Shown: piece by piece, positions 1-8,525 of the stretch | Numbering within the stretch: position 1 is the first letter of the stretch | Layout of the letters: each line of letters begins with the position of its first letter | NCBI GenBank assembly: GCA_036346225.1 | Contig: JARFIW010001088.1 | Coordinates: 1,612,001-1,676,000 of the forward strand | From: Platerodrilus igneus | Lineage: Eukaryota; Arthropoda; Insecta; Coleoptera; Lycidae | Reading direction: 5' to 3' | Length of the DNA stretch: 64,000 nucleotides | Notes under the pieces: model-generated | What the model was told of the DNA's origin: nothing | What the model saw: only the letters and a program-made list of their open reading frames with translations | Database searches by the model: none | Program-made: the position numbers and the translations under genes

Positions 1-652
1 GACTACACATTCTTAGCCTTCGAGTGTCTCTGACGTCATAACTCAATGTTAATTCCCATAAAGAGGGACTCCCATAAAGAGTAATGTATCTGACAGAGAC
101 AGACAAATATTCGCACATCTGGTAACAAAATTTGAACAACAGTTTTCTTCAACTAAACATTCTTAGCCTCCGAGGGTATGGATCGCGCACTCGGCTCCCC
201 GAGCCGGGCCGACGGGCCGCCGTCATCCTTCCCCGGGTCCCCCGAATCTGCAAATTCTCCCAGCTAGCAACATTTACATAAATCTGCAAACTAATAAGCA
301 AGCCAATAAACTAAAAAGACATGTATCCATTTATTTGCAAATAGGTGTTTAAACACAAGCACATTATTTTCGGTTCAACTATCTCTTAGTGGAGAGGTGT
401 GGGGAAAAACTTACAGCTTATAAACTAAAACGTCAGGCTGTATTATTATCAACAACCCATTAGAAAATAACAATAAGCGTTAATACAGTTTATATTCGGT
501 ATACTAACCATTAATAGCACAAATTTGCATAGATCGGCAAAAATTCCGCAAATGAGAAAATGTTAATTTTAGTCTAATTCAAAGTCTATGTTTACTGTTG
601 CACCGACTTTACCCCGGCTAATCATATAAACATTTTTCTTAGCATCAACTAG
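1..652 (+). repeat. Left terminal inverted repeat (outer end outside window)
   Basis: This stretch is the reverse complement, with small changes, of 12077-12745. It has three zones: an outer zone with the phrase ACATTCTTAGCC, a GC-rich core at about 181-245 with repeated CCGGG-type motifs, and an inner AT-rich zone. The innermost 100 bp is a copy of the 3' end of the short ORF at 11864-12161, so that ORF's tail is duplicated at the opposite end of the element. A second copy of one inner segment (about 382-448) recurs at 655-727. Confidence 0.85.
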
Positions 653-947
653 CTCTTAGTGTAGAGGTGTGGGGAAAAAACTTACAGCTTATAAACTAAA
701 ACGTCAGGATGTATTATTAACAACCCATTGGAAAAAACCCACGACAACATATTTATTTAGACCTTGAGATTGTTTTTCCTGTAAAAACTTGTATTTCTAG
801 TTCACCAGATAAACTCGGAAAAAAGCCCCACGATCACATAATTATTTAGATCTTGGAATTGTTGTCTTTTCCTGTAAAAACATGTTTCTCCCCCACATAA
901 AACCCCAAGTTGGTACAAGATTGAACTGCGCATGACCTCTACCATCC

Positions 948-987
948 AATATATAAGACGAGAAATGTGAATCTAAAAATTCAGTTT
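948..987 (+). promoter_or_regulatory. TATA box plus TCAGTT initiator for left-end ORF
   Basis: TATATAAG at 950-957 is followed 31 bp later by TCAGTT at 981-986, the arthropod core-promoter pattern (TATA about 30 bp before an Inr of the TCAGTY type). The first ATG downstream is at 1030. The same arrangement recurs before other genes of this element (about 3750, 5617 and 7312). Confidence 0.6.
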
Positions 988-1029
988 GAGAAATATCTTC
1001 GAGTTAATCGGGCATCAAAGTTTAAAATA

Positions 1030-1562
1030 ATGGACGTTGTCGGTGTTGACGTTGTGGATGATTTCCCTGTACCGCAGTTAGACCTAAATAATTTAGTAAG
1101 TAAATCTGTTTAGCCCTAAGCAGATTCCCACGTCAACAACACCATCACAATATACAAGTTGGACTCGATTTATATGCCGTTCTGGAACCAGCGCTTCAAA
1201 TTGTTTGCTGCACGAGCATATGTAGAGATTATGCTGTAAAAATGAGTTACAATGATTGGAGAAATTTCTACAACTGTCAAGTCGAGTTTAAAATTTGAGA
1301 ATTTGCTCGAGAAGCAAATTAAGTATCGCTAAATCGGTTATCTAATGATGATGGTGAGATTTTAATACAACTTGATCACGGGTTTACATTGAAATTGGTA
1401 GTGAACACTTCCGATATTAAAAGTGTGTGGATGGGAACCGATTTTCAAGAAGAGAATACCTTTAACATGGAAATTACAAAAGAACGAAATGTTATTGTTT
1501 TGAATCAAAGCGAAGTATTTAAGATATTCAAGATGAGTGAAGTAATAAGCTACAAGTTGTAA
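1030..1562 (+). pseudogene. Broken left-end ORF of the viral element, function unknown
   Basis: An ATG at 1030 opens a 27-codon frame with an acidic, valine-rich start (MDVVGVDVVDDFPVPQ) that stops at 1111-1113. A second open piece, 1323-1562 (80 codons including the stop), lies further on in another register and reads as a compact folded segment (key stretches LDHGFTLKLV and VWMGTDFQEENTF). Both pieces follow the TATA/Inr pair at 950-986, so they are most simply one decayed gene. I do not recognise a domain. Position next to the TIR suggests an early or regulatory gene of the element, but this is inference only. Confidence 0.4.
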
Positions 1563-1923
1563 GGGTTGAATACTCGAGGCTTTCCAGCATTTTACGAGTC
1601 GTATATTGGTGATATAGTAAATGCATAATGCAAATCGTGGAGGAAATATCGAGGTGACAGATGAAGAAAAGATACAATTTTAATACAAAGCGAACTCTTC
1701 ACAAGTCGTTATCTATTTGATGACTGCACCAATGCAAATTATCATACAATTCTTGAAATAGCTACGTCACCCCGACCAATACGCTGAATATGTAACCGTG
1801 GCACTATCGCTAACACAAATGTTTGAGAGAGAGTCTTTGTCCGAAGATTCCGGATACCGCAGCGCATGCTCCACTACAACCTCATAAAAGAGAAGTACTG
1901 CGTTTAATTTTCAGTTTATTAAT
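1563..1923. other. Unassigned stretch inside viral element
   Basis: No ORF or motif that I can assign. It may be the decayed 3' part of the left-end gene. It ends where the inverted Penelope terminal repeat begins. Confidence 0.4.
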
Positions 1924-2005
1924 AGATGATATTGTCGGAGGCTTTCACGGCCGGAGTCATTATAATTATTTATGGTTCCGGGTTGGGACCGTGTCATTTT
2001 ATAAA

Positions 2006-2055
2006 TTAAGGGCGACGTTTCGCCCGCTTTTGTAAGGGGATTCATCAGGACAATA
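2006..2055 (-). ncRNA. Hammerhead ribozyme motif in left Penelope pLTR
   Basis: On the minus strand: CTGATGA (core), a roughly 20-nt stem-loop II of CCCC/GGG type, then GAAACGTC. The ACGT after GAA is palindromic, which fits the very short helix III of Penelope hammerheads that are thought to work as dimers. Both core boxes are present here. Cleavage is not shown by sequence alone. Confidence 0.65.
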
Positions 2056-2284
2056 AATATATTAAAAGTTAAGAATGATAATATTAAATAGACAAGTCAC
2101 AGTGTAAAGAGAAGAGTTACTCCTGAACTAGCAGACTCACTAGCCCATTCATAGCTAAAAGGTGTCTTGTGGCGAAGTATCTGGTGAAATTAGCGAAAGT
2201 GGTGGTTTATATAGGGCGAGAACTTGATGCATGAGTGATCATGCATAGAGAGGAGTGTCGTAGTGGATCAGTGAACGTCACGGT

Positions 2285-3205
2285 TCCGCTGTTGTGAACA
2301 TAGGCTTGTTTTCCAAATAGGGGAAAGGTAGTAGCCATCGTCTTTGTTTAGATTATTAGAATTTTTATTGATTTCTATGGATTCTCTAATTTTTATATTG
2401 TAGAAAAATAAAATTCTGGCAATCAGCTTCGTCTTGTCGAAGTTGATAGTATGGCCTGTTTCATGTTGGTGTTCGGCTACCGCTACCGCCTATGCTCGTT
2501 TAGTCTAGTCTGTACTGACCGTCCTGTTTCTCCTATGTATACTAGACCGCAACTGCAGGGTATATTATATACGCCTGGGCCTTTAAGACTATTTTCGGAA
2601 TCTTTTGGGGTTGGTAATATTTGTGAAATTTTATTAGTGGGTTTATAGATTTTGTCTGATGTTGTGTTTACGTAGAATTTTGCCAATTCGGTCTGTTACT
2701 CTGTGTATATATGGAAGGATTGCTAAAGTTCGTGTATCGATATTACAGCGTGGTTTAGGGGTTCGTGTAGGATGTTCATGTCGGTTTATTACTCTGCCGA
2801 TATCTGAGTTGCGATAGCCGTTTTTTATAAGACTAGTTTTAAGATGGGCCAGTTCATTAGATAAGTTTTCCGGTTGTGAAATCTTCATTGCACGGTGGAC
2901 TAGAGAGTTGATTACCGATAATTTTTGTGAGGGGTGATGATGTGACAACGCATGTAGGTATCTGTCTGTGTGTGTGGGTTTTCGATATACGGAATGACCT
3001 AGTCGTCCGTTACGTTTGCGCTCTACCAGAACGTCAAGGAATGGCAGAGTTCCGTTCTTTTCAATTTCTATAGTGAACTTAATATCTTTATGTTGATTGT
3101 TTATGTGATCTAGAAAATTATTAAGCGTTTGATGTCCATGGGGCCAGATTACAAAAGTGTCGTCTACATAACGGAACCAAGTTTTTGGTTTAAAGTCTGT
3201 GGATT
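2285..3205 (-). pseudogene. Penelope RT C-terminus and GIY-YIG endonuclease, fragment
   Basis: Read on the minus strand from about 3205, the frame starts just before the RT catalytic motif (FRYVDDTF, about 3165-3145). It continues through an IEIEKNGTLPFLD segment and a basic linker, then shifts frame at about 2690-2640 into a GIY-YIG endonuclease: PGVYNIPCSCGLVYIGETGRS at about 2570-2510 (note that Y replaces I in GIY). The C-terminal His-rich part (HQHETGH, about 2470-2450) and a RESIEI helix follow, with a stop near 2285. Full elements carry roughly 700-800 codons; about 300 remain. The N-terminal RT fingers are missing, so this copy cannot be autonomous. Confidence 0.85.
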
Positions 3206-3460
3206 CTGAAGCCCCTTACAAAGGCGGGCGAAACGTCGACCTTAATTTATAAAATGACACGGTCCCAACCCGGAACCATAAATAATTATAATGACTCCGG
3301 CCGTGAAAGCCTCCGACAATATCACAAAAACCTTTACGGATATTGTAAACACCTTTTGGCTATGAATGGGCTAGTGAGTCTGCTAGTTCAGGAGTAACTC
3401 TTCTCTTTACACTGTGACATGTCTATTTAATATTATCATTCTTAACTTTTAATATATTCA

Positions 3461-3505
3461 TTGTCCTGATGAAGGCCCTTACAAAAGCGGGCGAAACGTC
3501 GACCT
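3461..3505 (+). ncRNA. Hammerhead ribozyme motif in right Penelope pLTR
   Basis: Plus-strand counterpart of the motif at 2006-2055: GTC-CTGATGA, stem II with GCCC/GGGC pairing, GAAACGTC, then GAC, which can pair with the GTC before the core to form the start of helix I. A third partial copy at 3205-3240 has lost part of the CTGATGA box (it reads CTGAAG). Confidence 0.65.
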
Positions 3506-3548
3506 TAATTTATAAAATGACACGGTCCCAACCCGGAACCATAACTAA

Positions 3549-3748
3549 TTATTATTAATAGATATTAATAAGTATAAAGTTAAAATAAAAAAAAAGCATG
3601 TTAGACTGATAACCAAAATTGTATTCATAAACACTTAAAAGACTATTAAATTTGTAAAATTTATTTATTTTAAGACTTTGAAAATGTTTTTATTTTGTAA
3701 GTCGTATTTATTATAATATCCACGGTATTTATTAAACAAATCGTAAAA
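3549..3748. other. AT-rich spacer between Penelope insertion and PLA2 gene
   Basis: Strongly AT-rich. I see no ORF or repeat of note before the promoter of the PLA2 gene. Confidence 0.4.
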
Positions 3749-3786
3749 GTATAAATAGAGATGTTTTACTTCTGTTGGCTCATTTA
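3749..3786 (+). promoter_or_regulatory. TATA box plus initiator for structural cluster
   Basis: TATAAATA at 3750-3757 and TCATTT at 3780-3785 are 30 bp apart, ahead of the ATG at 3815. This repeats the TATA/Inr layout seen at 950, 5617 and 7312 and probably starts the transcript for the PLA2 and protease genes. Confidence 0.55.
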
Positions 3787-3814
3787 GTTGTTGAGTGTGA
3801 AAGTGTGGACATCG

Positions 3815-4528
3815 ATGATTGTGCAGTCTGGAGAGGGTTTAATCAACAACGCTATAAACAGGTTACCGTTTGAGTTGCATATTCCAGGTTATCAGTACTG
3901 TGGCCCTGGTACAAAGTTGAATGAGCGCTTAGCAAGAGACGATCCTGGAATAAACGAATTGGATAAATTGTGTAAAGAACACGACATTGCATACTCCAAG
4001 TACCCCGACGACCTCCCAGCCAGACAGCGAGCAGATAAAATTTTAGAAAAAGAAGCCTGGGGGCCAGTTAAGTCTAAGTACGCAAAGTTTGGGGAAAAAG
4101 CTGCAGCTTGGTTTGTAACAAACGCTATGAAAGCGAAGAGAAAAATGGGTATGGGCTTACAGAAGAAAATAAGTTTCAAAGGCGGATTCTTAAAGAAAAT
4201 ACGATCCGCAATAGACCGAGTTGGCTCCGACAACTTGAAAAAGCTGCTAGACGTTGGTATTCTAATTGGTAAAAAAATCATAAAGGGTGCTGGTGGGAGA
4301 CGCAAAATTAAAGTCCCGCGTATTATACGCGTTCCACAGAAAGGATGTTTTCTACCATTGATTCCGATATTCGCTGGACTAAGTGCTCTAGGAGCCCTAA
4401 CAGGTGGCGCTGCGGGGATAGCTAAAGCTGTAAATGATGTCAAGACAGCTAACGAACAGCTTAAGGAGAGTGAACGACACAACAGATCTATGGAAGCCAT
4501 TGCCGATGGGAAAAAGGAAATGGTCTAA
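3815..4528 (+). CDS. PLA2-domain / adenoviral core-like minor capsid protein
   Basis: The ATG at 3815 is chosen; the frame is open upstream but without another ATG. The 237-residue product has a parvovirus-type phospholipase A2 fold: a calcium loop YQYCGPG at about residues 24-30 and the catalytic helix CKEHDIAYS at about 52-60 (His-Asp pair). A lysine-rich middle follows, then a Gly/Ala-rich hydrophobic segment at about 177-205 (LPLIPIFAGLSALGAL) of the kind seen in Polinton/adintovirus core proteins. In related viruses the PLA2 helps the particle breach the endosomal membrane. The frame ends at 4528, but a KPYKKG/KPYKQG repeat that usually continues this protein follows at 4531-4617 in another frame, so the C-terminus is probably truncated by a frameshift. 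Promoter at 3750; the protease follows at once. Confidence 0.75.
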   Translation: MIVQSGEGLINNAINRLPFELHIPGYQYCGPGTKLNERLARDDPGINELDKLCKEHDIAYSKYPDDLPARQRADKILEKEAWGPVKSKYAKFGEKAAAWFVTNAMKAKRKMGMGLQKKISFKGGFLKKIRSAIDRVGSDNLKKLLDVGILIGKKIIKGAGGRRKIKVPRIIRVPQKGCFLPLIPIFAGLSALGALTGGAAGIAKAVNDVKTANEQLKESERHNRSMEAIADGKKEMV

Positions 4529-4598
4529 TTTTAAAACCGTACAAAAAAGGCACAGCGTTATTCTTGAAACCATACAAACAGGGGCGTGGCATTTGTAA

Positions 4599-4973
4599 AA
4601 AAGTATCAAAAAACTAAGAAAATTACCTCGAAGAGCTCTCACCGCCGTGGATATAAGTAACTACGCATCTAACATTCCTCATTTTTGCAACGTCTTTTCT
4701 AGAGATCAGTTGAAGAAGATAAGACCACATGTCAACGAGTCGGGTGTGATTAATTTGGATACCACCAAAGGATCAGGTACACATTGGGTTGGGTACCGAA
4801 AACGTGGAAATAGTGTGTTTTACTACGATTCGTTTGGAGACTTGAGATCACCGGAAGAAGTGAAGAGATATTTTCGAGGTTGTAAAGTCTATTATAACAG
4901 TGTACCGGAGCATACTTACAACACTTACAATTGTGGGCATTTAGTGTTAAAGTTTCTTAGTGACAATGGCTAA
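4599..4973 (+). pseudogene. Adenain-like cysteine protease (C5 family), N-terminus broken
   Basis: The frame has no ATG at its start; it is open from 4599 after a stop and opens with LPRRAL, a basic stretch. The catalytic set is visible in adenain order: His in GTHW (about 4777-4788), Asp in YYDSFGD (about 4822-4842) and Cys in YNCGH (about 4928-4942). In adenoviruses and their relatives this enzyme cuts capsid precursors during maturation. The N-terminal part is shifted relative to the PLA2 frame by two register changes between 4528 and 4605, so either the two were one polyprotein-like ORF or the protease start has been lost. About 120 residues remain; adenain is about 200. Confidence 0.75.
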
Positions 4974-4988
4974 AACAGTGAGCGTAGC

Positions 4989-5578
4989 GTGTTCGGGTAT
5001 GGTAATGTCATATCGACAGGACCCATTTACCCACCGATTAAATTGAAACAGGACGGTGAATATGCTTTGGGCCTAGTGGTGCTGTATACTTGTAACACTG
5101 TGCAAAACATACATCCAGGAAACAATACCTTATACTTTAACGATCCAGAGCATCGCAGAATAACCATTGAACCCGGATCATACGAATTAGATGAAATAAA
5201 TGCATATATACAGGATGTTTTCAAAAAATGGTACAGTCAGAAGCCAGACATCAACGAGAACAAAATTTTTTAACTGAGCGCAAACAATAATACACTAAAG
5301 TGTTCTATACGAAGCAGTATACCGATTGATTTGGGGGCAAGCATATTGGGGTTTACCAATCGCAAACCAATATCACTGCAGGATCGTTCAGAAACAATTT
5401 TCTTACCCACAGCATATTTGAATTCAGTCTGTCTGTACCACCTGGGTATAATCTGGAAAAGGAGCCTAACCACGTCATATATTATCCACTGAGCGTGACA
5501 GAAATTGATAATATTACAATCAAATTAGTCGATCATTTGGGTGAATTGGTAAACTTTTCACATACACCTGTGTGAGAC
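4989..5578 (+). pseudogene. Small capsid-cluster protein of adintovirus-like elements, frameshifted
   Basis: An ATG at 4989 gives 94 codons (stop at 5271-5273) with a beta-rich pattern (YPPIKLKQDGEYALGLVVL, then YTCNTVQNI). The continuation is readable in other registers to 5578: a segment with IPIDLGASILGF at about 5310-5345, then PPGYNLEKEPNHVIYYP and a final VDHLGELVNF. At least two frameshifts and one stop break it. A protein with this profile accompanies the hexon-like gene in many arthropod elements; whether it is a penton, fibre or cement-like part I cannot decide from sequence alone. Confidence 0.6.
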
Positions 5579-5609
5579 TGGAAATAAAAATTAGCTGAAA
5601 ATGCCCATC

Positions 5610-5656
5610 GATTTTGTATATAAAACACGCTGCAACACCCCAAGACGATCAGAAGT
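5610..5656 (+). promoter_or_regulatory. TATA box plus TCAG initiator for capsid gene
   Basis: TATATAAAA at 5617-5625 and TCAGAAG at 5649-5655 are 32 bp apart, ahead of the capsid ATG at 5743. Confidence 0.55.
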
Positions 5657-5742
5657 GAATACAACGTCAAAGCGTCAAGTTGTCGAGAGAATTGCAGCAG
5701 AAGAAATACGTTTCTTAAAATTCTTAGGATTAAAAGTTATAA

Positions 5743-7068
5743 ATGATGGGCGGCAGAAGTAAACGCAGCTTAGATCTCCACGGTGATGAAAACGTTAAAC
5801 TTGGAAGGCTTAAATATGAGGACGTACCCAAATTGGATGTGTTTGGAAGTTATAAATTAGACGAAACTATAATAAAGGAAGATTTTTATACATATATACC
5901 CTTTACATTGAATGCGGAAAACAAAGATCGAATTTTGATTGAAATCCAGAGCAGTGATAACATCACATATCCCCATGAAAGTTTCATATCTATAAGGGGT
6001 ACCTATAAGCCTACGGAGGCCTTAAGAGAAGCGTCATCAACTGTAGACCCGATTAGAGCAGCGGAACCAGATCCTAAAGCTTACGAATTTACTAGAAATG
6101 CACCATATTTTCTGTTTGAAGAAATTCAATACAAATTGGGTAATAATCAAATAGATGTCTGCAGAATCCCTGGAATTACAAGAACTATTAAGGGTTTAGT
6201 ATCCATCGAAGAATCAGAAACAAAATCTATTACACATACCGGGTGGAATCCTGATACCATATTCCAAGATGGACGATTTAGTTGTGCTATACCGCTAAAA
6301 ACCATTTTTGGGTTTTTTGAAGATTACAAGAAAACTATCGTCAACATGCCTCAAGAACTGATTTTAATCAGATCCAAGTCGGACGTAAATTGCTACAAGT
6401 CGATTGGAAATACAGTAACGTTCAAAATACAACGTATTTCATAGGAGGTTCCGCATATAACATTAAGTGACTTCGCCAAGGCTTCGCTGCTTTCAGAAAT
6501 GCAAAATCAATCATCTATAATGGTCGCATTCAGAAAATGGAAACTACACGAATTACCGTCTCTAACACAATCAAAGTCGCAAGTATGGAGAATTAAAGTA
6601 TCGAACGAAACAGAGAAGGCTCGGTGGATATTACTGGCGCTGCAAAATGGGAAGTACGACAAAAAAGAAGAAAATGCTGCGAACTTTACGAATGCCATTA
6701 TAACCACTGTCAAAGTGTTTTTAAACTCTCAGACATTCCCTCAAGGTCGATTAAATTTGGATTTCGAGCAGAACGACTACATGCCAGCGTACCTGTCTTA
6801 TGCATCTTTTATGGAAAAATACTATCCGAACAAATCGTCAAATAAATGTTTAATGGACTACAACAGGTTTAAGGACTCACCCGTCTTTATAATCGACTGT
6901 CGTCATCAATTTGAAAGCATCAAGGACGCAACGGTTGATGTAAGAATGGAGTTAGAAGCTTCAAGAAATTTTGAACTGTCGATGAAGGCTTATGCTTTAA
7001 TTATACATGACTCTATGTTTGAATATAATCCGTTTACGGAAATTGTTAATAGATTTATTTACAATTAA
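5743..7068 (+). pseudogene. Hexon-like (double-jelly-roll type) major capsid protein, one in-frame stop
   Basis: The region reads as a single register of 441 codons before its final stop, apart from a TAG at 6442-6444 (codon 234), so the product is split into 233 residues and a downstream open part (first ATG at 6499). The N-terminal half has an acidic lead and the conserved middle FEEIQYKLGNNQIDVCRIPG, then FGFFEDYKK and QELILIRS. The C-terminal half has LNLDFEQN and VFIIDCRHQFES, and ends in YALIIHDSMFEYNPFTEIV. This pattern and length match the capsid protein of adintovirus/Polinton-like elements of insects (family resemblance; no search was run). Own promoter at 5617. An inverted fragment of a diverged copy lies at 8412-8525. 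The single stop means this gene decayed later than its neighbours. Confidence 0.75.
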
Positions 7069-7181
7069 ATATTTTGTATATATTTTTAATAAAATAGTAT
7101 AAAATCTATGTTGTTTTAATATTAATAAGATTTTTGGTGATCCGACGCAGTATCTCACATATTCCGGAGTACGCCTAAGCA

Positions 7182-7302
7182 TGCCTGTGCTGATGCGCAC
7201 CCCTGCGCGCGCGCATCCCCTGCCCATATGCACCCCTGCGAATGCGCACCCCTGTCCATGCGCACCTCTGCGGGTGCGCAACCCTGCCCATGCGCATTCT
7301 TG
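7182..7302. repeat. Minisatellite of ATGCGCACCCCTGC-type units
   Basis: About six to seven imperfect units of 14-19 bp built on ATGCGCACCCCTGC, GC-rich in an AT-rich setting. It ends 10 bp before the TATA box of the ATPase gene, so it may act as an upstream control element. Confidence 0.75.
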
Positions 7303-7310
7303 TAATGTTG

Positions 7311-7348
7311 GTATATAAGGGGGGTATTATTTTCAATTTGAATCAGCT
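7311..7348 (+). promoter_or_regulatory. TATA box plus TCAGCT initiator for ATPase gene
   Basis: TATATAAG at 7312-7319 and TCAGCT at 7343-7348 are 31 bp apart; the ATG follows at 7367. The GC-rich minisatellite abuts the TATA box. Confidence 0.6.
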
Positions 7349-7366
7349 TAAACTTATATTTGAAAT

Positions 7367-8246
7367 ATGCACACCAAAGAATCTTTAGAGAATGCAATTA
7401 GTGAAATACAAAAGGGTATAAGTGTTAACTCTGCAAGTAGGCGATATGGTATACGCAGAAGAACGTTAGGCAGGTATTTGGATCTCCGTAAACCTCAAAA
7501 GAAGAATGGTGTTCCTATGCAAGAAAATGTGAGAGACATGGGTGATGCTATACAAGAAGTTAAAGTACCGGTGCAGAACTTTAACGAATTCTTGGCTTCT
7601 ACACCTAATAATATGGCTAAACATGATCCATTGATCTCGTCTAACATACGAGCTATATTCGCTGGACCATCGAGTTGTGAGAAGACCTATGCTTTAATAT
7701 CACTGATCCTGCACGAGAACGGTCTTAGATTCCAAAACATCTATGTGTTTTCTAAAAATTTATATCGGCCGAAATACGAATTGTTAAGAAACGTTTTTTC
7801 ACCACGAAATTGGGTACCATGAGCTTGAAAATTACGATGATTTGATTGAACCCAGAGATACCAAAGAAGATTCAATTGTGGTTTTCAATGATATGCCTGC
7901 AAACGAGCAAAGCAAAATCACACAGTTTTTCTCGTTCGGCCAACATAAAGCAATAGATTCGTTCTACCTATGTCAAACTTACGCTAGTGTCTTAAAACAT
8001 AGACTCTGAGGTAACGCCAATGTAATCGCATTATGGAAACAGGATGACACAAACCTTCGCCATATCTTTCTTGATCATATAAGCGGTGACATGACATATT
8101 CGAAATTTAAAGAAATGTGTTTACAGTGTTGGGGTGACTCAAAACATAATTTTATAACTGTTGTAAAAGATTTTGATTTGGATAAGGGACGGTATCGGAA
8201 GAATTTCGACGAGTATATAAATATAAAAGAAGCTGTTAATGGTTAG
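7367..8246 (+). pseudogene. Packaging ATPase (A32/FtsK type) with N-terminal pipsqueak-like HTH, broken
   Basis: Residues 1-40 form a helix-turn-helix of the pipsqueak/transposase type (SVNSASRRYGIRRRTLGRYL). After a linker the same frame enters a genome-packaging ATPase with its P-loop at about 7660-7690. The loop reads GPSSCEKT, with Glu where the GxxxxGK[ST] motif expects Gly. The frame shifts at about 7815 (stop 7820-7822), continues from 7818 with a Walker-B-like VVFNDM (Asn where Asp is usual), then FFSFGQHK and CQTYASVLKH. It meets TGA at 8007-8009 and ends at TAG 8244-8246. In relatives this ATPase loads DNA into capsids. The HTH and ATPase parts share 151 uninterrupted codons, so the fusion is not an artefact of the later shift. 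P-loop and Walker B changes plus two breaks indicate an inactive gene. Confidence 0.75.
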
Positions 8247-8268
8247 TCCCAATCCAAAGTTTCGGCGG

Positions 8269-8379
8269 ATGTTAAAGATTTTATTGCAAATAAACGTTGG
8301 CTTAATCGATACCTTGCAAGTAGCCGCTTCTCATTTACAAGCTATCACCGAAAATTCCCATACCTACAACAAGGGTTAA
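8269..8379 (+). CDS. Small 36-residue ORF after the ATPase, function unknown
   Basis: ATG at 8269, TAA at 8377-8379. The product is short and amphipathic, with an LQVAASHLQAITENSHTYNKG tail. It begins 23 bp after the ATPase stop. It may be a real small gene or the C-terminal remnant of a longer downstream ORF; no domain is recognised. Confidence 0.35.
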   Translation: MLKILLQINVGLIDTLQVAASHLQAITENSHTYNKG

Positions 8380-8411
8380 ACTCAATAACATGGAAGTATC
8401 TATAAAGAATA

Positions 8412-8525
8412 TTAAACAACTCGTTCCAGAAGAACCGTTTCATTTTGGAATATGGGGTCGGGCCTCCTCCCGGTATGTGTAATAGATTTTGTTTCTGATT
8501 CTTCCAAGGATACTAAACCCTGTTG
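8412..8525 (-). pseudogene. Inverted fragment of a second capsid gene copy
   Basis: On the minus strand the frame contains GLVSLEESETKSITHTG followed by a PDPIFQ stretch, matching the capsid segment at about 6190-6270 (GLVSIEESETKSITHTG, then PDTIFQ) with several changes. The rest of the gene is not readable here. It points to a second, diverged element or an internal inversion/duplication. Confidence 0.7.

Larger units (their letters stand above)
1924..3546 (-). mobile_element. Penelope-like element with inverted terminal repeats, 5'-truncated
   Basis: A minus-strand reverse transcriptase plus GIY-YIG endonuclease relic (2285-3205) is bracketed by copies of one repeat: 1924-2165 in minus orientation, about 3205-3335 (partial) and 3345-3546 in plus orientation. 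Such inverted or partial pLTRs are typical of Penelope-like elements. The repeats carry hammerhead-ribozyme motifs, which is also known for this class. The element interrupts the viral element between its left-end ORF and the PLA2 gene. Only the C-terminal part of the RT is present. Confidence 0.85.

Noticed and set aside
181..245. rRNA or CpG-island fragment
   Set aside because: The GC-rich core recurs exactly in the opposite terminal repeat and is part of the element's TIR.
3892..4500. 202-codon minus-strand frame opposite the PLA2 gene
   Set aside because: It is the shadow of a real plus-strand gene with recognisable PLA2 motifs; the minus frame has no domain.
7182..7302. CRISPR-like array
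   Set aside because: Units are variable in length without distinct spacers, and the setting is a eukaryotic genome.
6997..7397. Two minus-strand frames rich in RxGAHGQGC repeats
   Set aside because: They translate the GC-rich minisatellite 7182-7302; the periodic protein is a by-product of the repeat.
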